Assembly: GCA_041574955.1 (NCBI GenBank)
Contig: JBFGNS010000161.1
Span: forward strand, 1-9,346
From: CALZJC01 sp041574955
GTDB lineage: Bacteria; Acidobacteriota; Thermoanaerobaculia; Multivoradales; JAHEKO01
DNA length: 9,346 nucleotides
Reading direction: 5' to 3'
The stretch's first letter is position 1. Each line of letters starts with the position of its first letter. This document shows, piece by piece, positions 5,539-9,346 of this stretch. A program made the translations under genes and the position numbers. Below the pieces are notes generated by a model. The model made no database searches. It saw only the letters and a list, made by a program, of their open reading frames with translations, and was not told where the DNA came from.

Positions 5539-5725
5539 CCTCTCTCACCCATCCGCAGCCGCGCGTCCGCATGCACCTGAATCTGCACGGCTTTCCCCGT
5601 TCGGGCATCCTCGACGTACTTCGCGCACGCCGGCGGCGCCCGCCGGGGGAAAGTCGCGCATCTTCGGGCACCGGTGGCCGGTCGCCGGGCGGCTCGCCGA
5701 GAAGGTCGGGCTAGAGCGGCGTCCG
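5539..5725 (+). other. Intergenic segment upstream of hyuA
   Basis: These 187 bases show no gene I can support; the hyuA frame is open through most of it but the translation is low-complexity Pro/Arg/Ser with no family match. It holds a 6-bp hairpin CCGGCG-gcgcc-CGCCGG at 5630-5646 without a T-run, and the octamer TTCGGGCA twice (5600-5607 and 5663-5670). It probably contains the promoter for the hyuA group and the end of the murJ-rpiB-DUF4126 transcript. Confidence 0.45.
5712..5717 (+). promoter_or_regulatory. Possible -10 box (TAGAGC) just before hyuA
   Basis: CTAGAGCGGC lies eight bases before ATG 5726, predicting a transcript start at about 5724 and a nearly leaderless mRNA. No ribosome binding site is present at normal distance (GAGAAGG at 5699 is too far), which agrees with leaderless initiation. 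No clear -35. Confidence 0.3.
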
Positions 5726-7942
5726 ATGGGGGCCGGCCGGCGGTGGGAGATCTGCGTCGACACCGGCGGTACCTTCACCGACTGCCTGGCGCGGGACCCG
5801 GACGGCGGGCTGCACCGGGTCAAGGTGCTGAGCACCTCCCGGCTGCGCGGCCGGCTGGCGGCGGTCGACGGTGATCGGGTCCGGCTCGAGCTGGCCGCCG
5901 CGCCCGACGCGTCGCTGTTCGTCGGCTACCGGCTGGGGCTGCTGGGTGGCGGCCCGCCGGTGGCGGTGGCGGGTACCGACCGCGCCGGCGGGCTGCGGCT
6001 GAGTGCGCCGCTGCCGGCTGCCGCCGAGGGGGCCGCCTGCGAGCTGCTGTCGCCCGAGGAGGCGCCGATCCTGGCCGTGCGGCTGGTCACCGGCCGGCGC
6101 CTCGACCAGCCGCTGCCGCGGCTCTACCTGCGGCTGGCCACCACCCGCGGCACCAACGCCCTGCTCGAGCGGCGCGGCGCCCCCACCGCTCTGTTCATCA
6201 CCCGCGGCTTCGGCGATCTGCTGAGCATCGGCAACCAGCAGCGGCCCGAGCTGTTCGCGCTGCGCGTCATCAAGCCGGAGCCGCTGTACGCCGCGGTGGT
6301 CGAGGTCGACGAGCGGCTCGACGCCGATGGCGACCTGGTGCGGCCGCTCGATCTCGAGGCGCTGGCGGCGGCGGCCCGGCCGCTGGTGGAGTCCGGGGTG
6401 ACCTCGGCGGCGGTGGCGCTGATGCACAGCTACCGGCGCGCCGACCACGAACGCCGCGCCGCCCGCTGCCTGCGCGAGACGGGGTTCCGGCACGTCTCCT
6501 GCTCGGCCGAGCTGGCGCCGTTCATCCGCCTCGTGCCGCGCGCCCAGACGACGGTGGTGGACGCCTACCTGGCAGAGGCGATCGAGGGCTACCTGGAGCG
6601 GGTCGCGGAGCCGCTTGCCGGCGGCACTCTGCACGTCATGACCAGTGCCGGCGGTCTGATGCGACGCGAGGCGTTCCGGCCGCGCGACAGCCTGCTGTCG
6701 GGCCCGGCGGGCGGCGCGGTCGGCGCGGCGGCGGCCGGCCGGGCGTCCGGCTTCGAGCAGACCATCGCCTTCGACATGGGCGGTACCTCGACCGACGTCT
6801 CGCGCCACGCCGGGGACTTCGACTACCGGTACGAGACCGCGGTCGGCGACGTGCGGCTGCTGGCGCCGGCGCTGGCGATCGAGACGGTGGCGGCCGGTGG
6901 CGGCTCGGTGTGCATGCTGGCCGGCGGCCGGCTGCGGGTGGGGCCGCGCAGCGCCGGTGCCAGCCCGGGACCGGCCTGCTACGGCGCCGGTGGACCGCTG
7001 ACCCTGACCGACGCCAACCTGCTCCTCGGGCGGCTGGACGCGGAGGGCTTCGAGATCCCGCTCGACGTCGAGGCGGCGGCGGCGGCGGCGGCGGCGCTGG
7101 CGGCTGAGCTGGATCCGGCCGCCGGTGACGCAGCGCGCGAGGTGCTGCTCGCCGGCTGCCTGGAGATCGCCGACGAGCGCATGGCCGAGGCGGTGCGCCG
7201 GGTGTCGATCCGCGAGGGGCACGACCCGGCGGGCTTCGTGCTGGTGGCGTTCGGTGGAGCCGGTCCGCAGCACGCCTGCGGTGTCGCGCGGCGGCTCGGC
7301 ATCGACCGCTGTCTGGTGCCGGCGGACGCCGGCCTGCTGAGCGCGGCCGGCCTGGCTGCGGCGCGGCTCGAGCGGTTCGCCGAGCGCCAGGTGCTGGCGC
7401 CACTGTCGCAGGTGGCGGCGCGCGTGCCGGCCTGGCTCGACGAGCTGGCGGCCGGCGCGGCGCGCAGCCTGCGGCGCGAAGGGGTGGCGGCTTCCGAGGT
7501 CGAGATCCGACGCCGGCCGGCCGAGCTGCGGCTGAGTGGCCAGGACTCGGCGCTGGTGGTCGAGGCCGGCGGCGAGCGATCGCTGGCCGCGGCCTTCCGT
7601 GATGCCTATCGCGAGCGCTACGGCTATGCACCGCCGGCCCGCCCGATCGAGCTGGTGTCGCTCAGGGTGGTGGCCTCGGCCCGCCGCGGGCCGCCGCCGG
7701 CGCCGCCCGCTCCGGCGCGACCGGCGACGGCGCGGCCGGTGCGGTACCGCCGGGCCCACTTCGCCGGTGGCTGGCGGCGGACGCCGGTCTTCGCCCGCCA
7801 CGAGCTGGCCGCCGGCGCGCGGTTCGAGGGCCCGGCCCTGGTCTTCGAGCGTCACAGCGCGACCGTGGTCGAGCCGGGCTGGCGCTGCCGGGTGGACGAT
7901 CACCGGGCGCTGGTGCTCGAGAGCGGCGGCGGGCCGGGATAG
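5726..7942 (+). CDS. hyuA: Hydantoinase/5-oxoprolinase subunit A (HyuA family)
   Basis: A 738-residue cytosolic protein from ATG 5726, chosen because the conserved start follows at once. Members couple ATP hydrolysis to opening cyclic amides (5-oxoproline, N-methylhydantoin) or, in relatives, to ketone carboxylation. Actin-like ATP-binding motifs: VDTGGTFTD at residues 11-19, ATTRGTNALLERRGAPTALF from 138, MTSAGGLM and LLSGPAGGAVGAA before FDMGGTSTDVS at 349-359, AGGGSV.ML and SPGPACYG.GGP..LTDANLLLGRL (one variable residue per dot), and FGGAGPQHACG at 509-519. An Ala tract (about 450-457, encoded by eight GCG codons) precedes the helical part; the C-terminal domain has a Pro/Ala linker (APPAPARPATARP). 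Unlike standard HyuA, a beta-rich stretch of roughly 70 residues (about 39-108) is inserted after KVLSTS. With hyuB in the same operon it resembles a split 5-oxoprolinase. Substrate is inferred, not shown. Confidence 0.93.
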   Translation: MGAGRRWEICVDTGGTFTDCLARDPDGGLHRVKVLSTSRLRGRLAAVDGDRVRLELAAAPDASLFVGYRLGLLGGGPPVAVAGTDRAGGLRLSAPLPAAAEGAACELLSPEEAPILAVRLVTGRRLDQPLPRLYLRLATTRGTNALLERRGAPTALFITRGFGDLLSIGNQQRPELFALRVIKPEPLYAAVVEVDERLDADGDLVRPLDLEALAAAARPLVESGVTSAAVALMHSYRRADHERRAARCLRETGFRHVSCSAELAPFIRLVPRAQTTVVDAYLAEAIEGYLERVAEPLAGGTLHVMTSAGGLMRREAFRPRDSLLSGPAGGAVGAAAAGRASGFEQTIAFDMGGTSTDVSRHAGDFDYRYETAVGDVRLLAPALAIETVAAGGGSVCMLAGGRLRVGPRSAGASPGPACYGAGGPLTLTDANLLLGRLDAEGFEIPLDVEAAAAAAAALAAELDPAAGDAAREVLLAGCLEIADERMAEAVRRVSIREGHDPAGFVLVAFGGAGPQHACGVARRLGIDRCLVPADAGLLSAAGLAAARLERFAERQVLAPLSQVAARVPAWLDELAAGAARSLRREGVAASEVEIRRRPAELRLSGQDSALVVEAGGERSLAAAFRDAYRERYGYAPPARPIELVSLRVVASARRGPPPAPPAPARPATARPVRYRRAHFAGGWRRTPVFARHELAAGARFEGPALVFERHSATVVEPGWRCRVDDHRALVLESGGGPG
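7073..7096 (+). repeat. (GCG)8 trinucleotide tract inside hyuA
   Basis: Eight uninterrupted GCG codons encode an alanine run. Slippage would change length in frame, so the protein would stay intact; the tract sits in a helix-prone linker of HyuA. Confidence 0.9.
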
Positions 7943-7945
7943 GCT
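7940..7945 (+). promoter_or_regulatory. Possible -10 box (TAGGCT) overlapping the hyuA stop
   Basis: TAGGCT begins with the hyuA stop codon and lies seven bases before GTG 7953, predicting a transcript start within one base of the ZIP start codon. No ribosome binding site is obvious for that GTG. No -35 is visible. Confidence 0.28.
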
Positions 7946-7952
7946 GGCGACG

Positions 7953-8777
7953 GTGCTCTACGACTGGTTCGCGGATCTGGCGGCGCCGGCTCAGGCCGGT
8001 CTGGCGGGAGTCTTCACCTGGCTGATCACCGCGCTGGGGGCGGCGCTGGTGGTGGTCACGCGGCGGCTTCCGCGGTGGCTGCTCGAGGGCATGCTCGGCT
8101 TCGCCGCCGGCGTGATGATCGCGGCCAGCTTCTGGTCGCTGCTGGTGCCCGCAATCGAAATGGCGCGGTCGCGCGGCACGCCCGGCTGGCTGCCGGCGGT
8201 GGTGGGCTTCCTGGCCGGCGGCCTGGTGCTGCGGGTGATCGACCAGTACCTGCCGCATCTCCACCCGGGGCTGCGGCGCGACCAGGCCGAGGGGCTGCCG
8301 ACGCCGTGGCGGCGGGCGACGCTGCTGGTGCTGGCGATCACGTTGCACAACCTCCCCGAGGGGCTGGCGGTGGGCGTGGCGTTCGGCGCCGCCGCCCAGA
8401 CTGCCGAGCTGGGAGCGGGCCCGACGCTCGCCGGCGCGCTGGCGCTCACCCTCGGCATCGGCCTGCAGAACTTCCCCGAGGGCGTGGCCGTGGCGCTGCC
8501 GCTACGCCGTGAGGGGGTGTCGGCCGGCAAATCGTTCTGGTACGGACAGCTGTCGGCACTGGTCGAGCCGCTGGCGGCGGTGGCCGGCGCCTGGGCGGCG
8601 CTGGCGGTAGCCGACCTGCTGCCGTACGCGCTGGCGTTCGCCGCTGGAGCGATGATCTACGTGGTGGTCGAGGAGCTGATCCCCGAGTCGCAGAGCGGCT
8701 CGGCGGGCGATCTGGCGACGGTGGCCACGATGATCGGCTTCGCGGTGATGATGCTGCTCGACGTGGGGCTGTCGTGA
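7953..8777 (+). CDS. ZIP family divalent metal transporter (GufA-like)
   Basis: A 274-residue inner-membrane protein with about eight hydrophobic segments, read from GTG 7953, ten bases after hyuA; the first helix (about 15-36) follows a short N-terminus. ZIP carriers bring Zn2+ and sometimes Fe2+ or Mn2+ into the cytosol. The metal-site helices are clear: TM4 has LHNLPEGLAVGVAFG (His132, Asn133, Pro135, Glu136) and TM5 has LQNFPEGVAVALPL (Asn173, Pro175, Glu176). Glu205 in the LVEP segment and the EELIPES motif (Glu240, Glu241) before the last helix are further family marks. A cytosolic loop (about 101-120) contains two histidines (PHLHPG). This pattern is that of the GufA/prokaryotic ZIP subfamily; metal specificity is not readable by eye. 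Its stop overlaps the hyuB start (GTGA), so it lies inside the hyuA-hyuB operon, an unusual place that may link metal supply to the enzyme or be accidental. Confidence 0.92.
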   Translation: MLYDWFADLAAPAQAGLAGVFTWLITALGAALVVVTRRLPRWLLEGMLGFAAGVMIAASFWSLLVPAIEMARSRGTPGWLPAVVGFLAGGLVLRVIDQYLPHLHPGLRRDQAEGLPTPWRRATLLVLAITLHNLPEGLAVGVAFGAAAQTAELGAGPTLAGALALTLGIGLQNFPEGVAVALPLRREGVSAGKSFWYGQLSALVEPLAAVAGAWAALAVADLLPYALAFAAGAMIYVVVEELIPESQSGSAGDLATVATMIGFAVMMLLDVGLS

Positions 8778-9346
8778 GCGCCGCGGGCGGCAGGCAGGCG
8801 TCGCGCGAGGCGGTGGAGCTGGAGCTGTTCGCCAACCGCTTTCGCGGGCTGGTGTGGCGGATGGGCGAGACGCTGCGCCGCACCGCGCTGTCGGTCAACG
8901 TCAAGGAGCGCCTGGACTTCTCGTGCGCCCTGCTCGATGGCGACGGCCGGCTGGTGGTCAACGCGCCCCACATACCGGTCCACCTCGGCGCCCTGGGGCT
9001 GTGCGTGCGCAGCGTGCGCGAGGCGCTCGAGTTCGCCCCCGGCGATGTGGCGGTGACCAACCATCCGGCCTACGGCGGCTCCCATCTTCCGGACGTGACG
9101 GTCATCACGCCGGTCCATGTCGACGGCCGGGACCGGCCGCTGGGCTACGTGGCCAGCCGCGCCCACCACGCCGAGATCGGCGGCGTGCGCCCCGGCTCGA
9201 TGCCGCCCCAGGGCCGCTCGCTGGCGGAGGAGGGGGTGGTGCTGGACCCGCGCCTCCTGGTCGCCGGCGGCGAGCCCCGCTGGCGGGAGATCCGCGATCG
9301 GCTGGCCGGTGGCCCCTACCCCTCACGCGCGGTAGAGGAGAACCTG
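8774..9346 (+). CDS. hyuB: Hydantoinase/5-oxoprolinase subunit B (HyuB family), 3' truncated by window
   Basis: An open frame runs from GTG 8774, which overlaps the ZIP stop, to the last base without a stop: 191 residues of a protein usually above 500. The family match is strong: LELFANRFRGLVWRMGETLRRTA, then SVNVKERLDFSCALLDGDG (residues 40-58), NAPHIPVHLGAL (63-74), GDVAVTNHPAYGGSHLPDVTVI (90-111) and RAHHAEIGGVRPGSMPP (129-145), where the paired His131 and His132 and the GG turn are family hallmarks. The NVKERLDFSCALLD and NAPHIPVHLG forms are closer to the C-terminal half of full-length 5-oxoprolinase (OPLAH type) than to classic hydantoinase HyuB. Known role: it forms the hydrolytic partner of the ATP-using HyuA subunit in the cytosol. 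Together the pair looks like one long oxoprolinase divided into two genes with a transporter between them. The real substrate is unproven. Confidence 0.93.
   Translation, partial: MSAAGGRQASREAVELELFANRFRGLVWRMGETLRRTALSVNVKERLDFSCALLDGDGRLVVNAPHIPVHLGALGLCVRSVREALEFAPGDVAVTNHPAYGGSHLPDVTVITPVHVDGRDRPLGYVASRAHHAEIGGVRPGSMPPQGRSLAEEGVVLDPRLLVAGGEPRWREIRDRLAGGPYPSRAVEENL

Noticed and set aside
5091..5714. A + strand frame of 207 codons overlapping the DUF4126 gene and the gap before hyuA
   Set aside because: Arg/Gly-rich shadow of the DUF4126 gene; no motif and no credible start signal.
5711..7903. A 730-codon open frame on the - strand opposite hyuA
   Set aside because: It mirrors a strongly conserved + strand gene; its translation is Arg/Gln/His/Pro-rich with no family motif, a usual effect of high GC on the antisense strand.
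1..9346. Mobile element, phage, CRISPR or defence system
   Set aside because: No transposase, integrase, terminal repeats, regularly spaced repeats, nuclease or restriction motif was found; all genes are housekeeping or metabolic in type.

Overview
The window is very GC-rich and densely coded. Every gene I can support lies on the + strand, and stop/start overlaps suggest several short operons. I see no rRNA, tRNA, CRISPR array, transposase, integrase or phage gene, so it reads as an ordinary chromosomal stretch. The organism cannot be named from this. The lipid II flippase belongs to the divergent subtype I associate with Acidobacteriota and Gemmatimonadota, and the short ECF-type sigma factor and the oxoprolinase-type genes fit the same kind of organism. 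The Cys-less ribose-5-phosphate isomerase B and the sulfurtransferase-sufE pair instead resemble actinobacterial versions. My best guess is a high-GC acidobacterial lineage (Thermoanaerobaculia-like), held loosely.

Layout. (1) 1-1021: the C-terminal part of a two-domain thiosulfate/mercaptopyruvate sulfurtransferase, overlapped by sufE; this is a sulfur-transfer pair. (2) 1022-1290: a non-coding-looking leader with stable hairpins and promoter-like boxes. (3) 1291-2728: an OmpR/PhoB-type response regulator with no kinase beside it, then a small ECF-like sigma factor. (4) 2824-5538: murJ, rpiB and a DUF4126 membrane protein, packed so tightly that they are probably one transcript. (5) 5726-9346: hydantoinase/5-oxoprolinase subunit A (hyuA), a GufA-like ZIP metal transporter, and the start of subunit B (hyuB), which runs off the end of the window. 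hyuB is open to the last base and has no stop within the window.

Functionally the region joins sulfur mobilisation for Fe-S clusters, transcriptional control, peptidoglycan precursor export, pentose-phosphate metabolism and an ATP-dependent lactam hydrolase. I found nothing that convincingly forms a new defence or mobile system. The points most worth a second look are the ZIP gene lodged between the two oxoprolinase subunits, a beta-rich insertion in the HyuA nucleotide-binding lobe, substitutions at two functionally important MurJ arginines, and recurring -10-like boxes placed so that several genes could be leaderless or nearly so.
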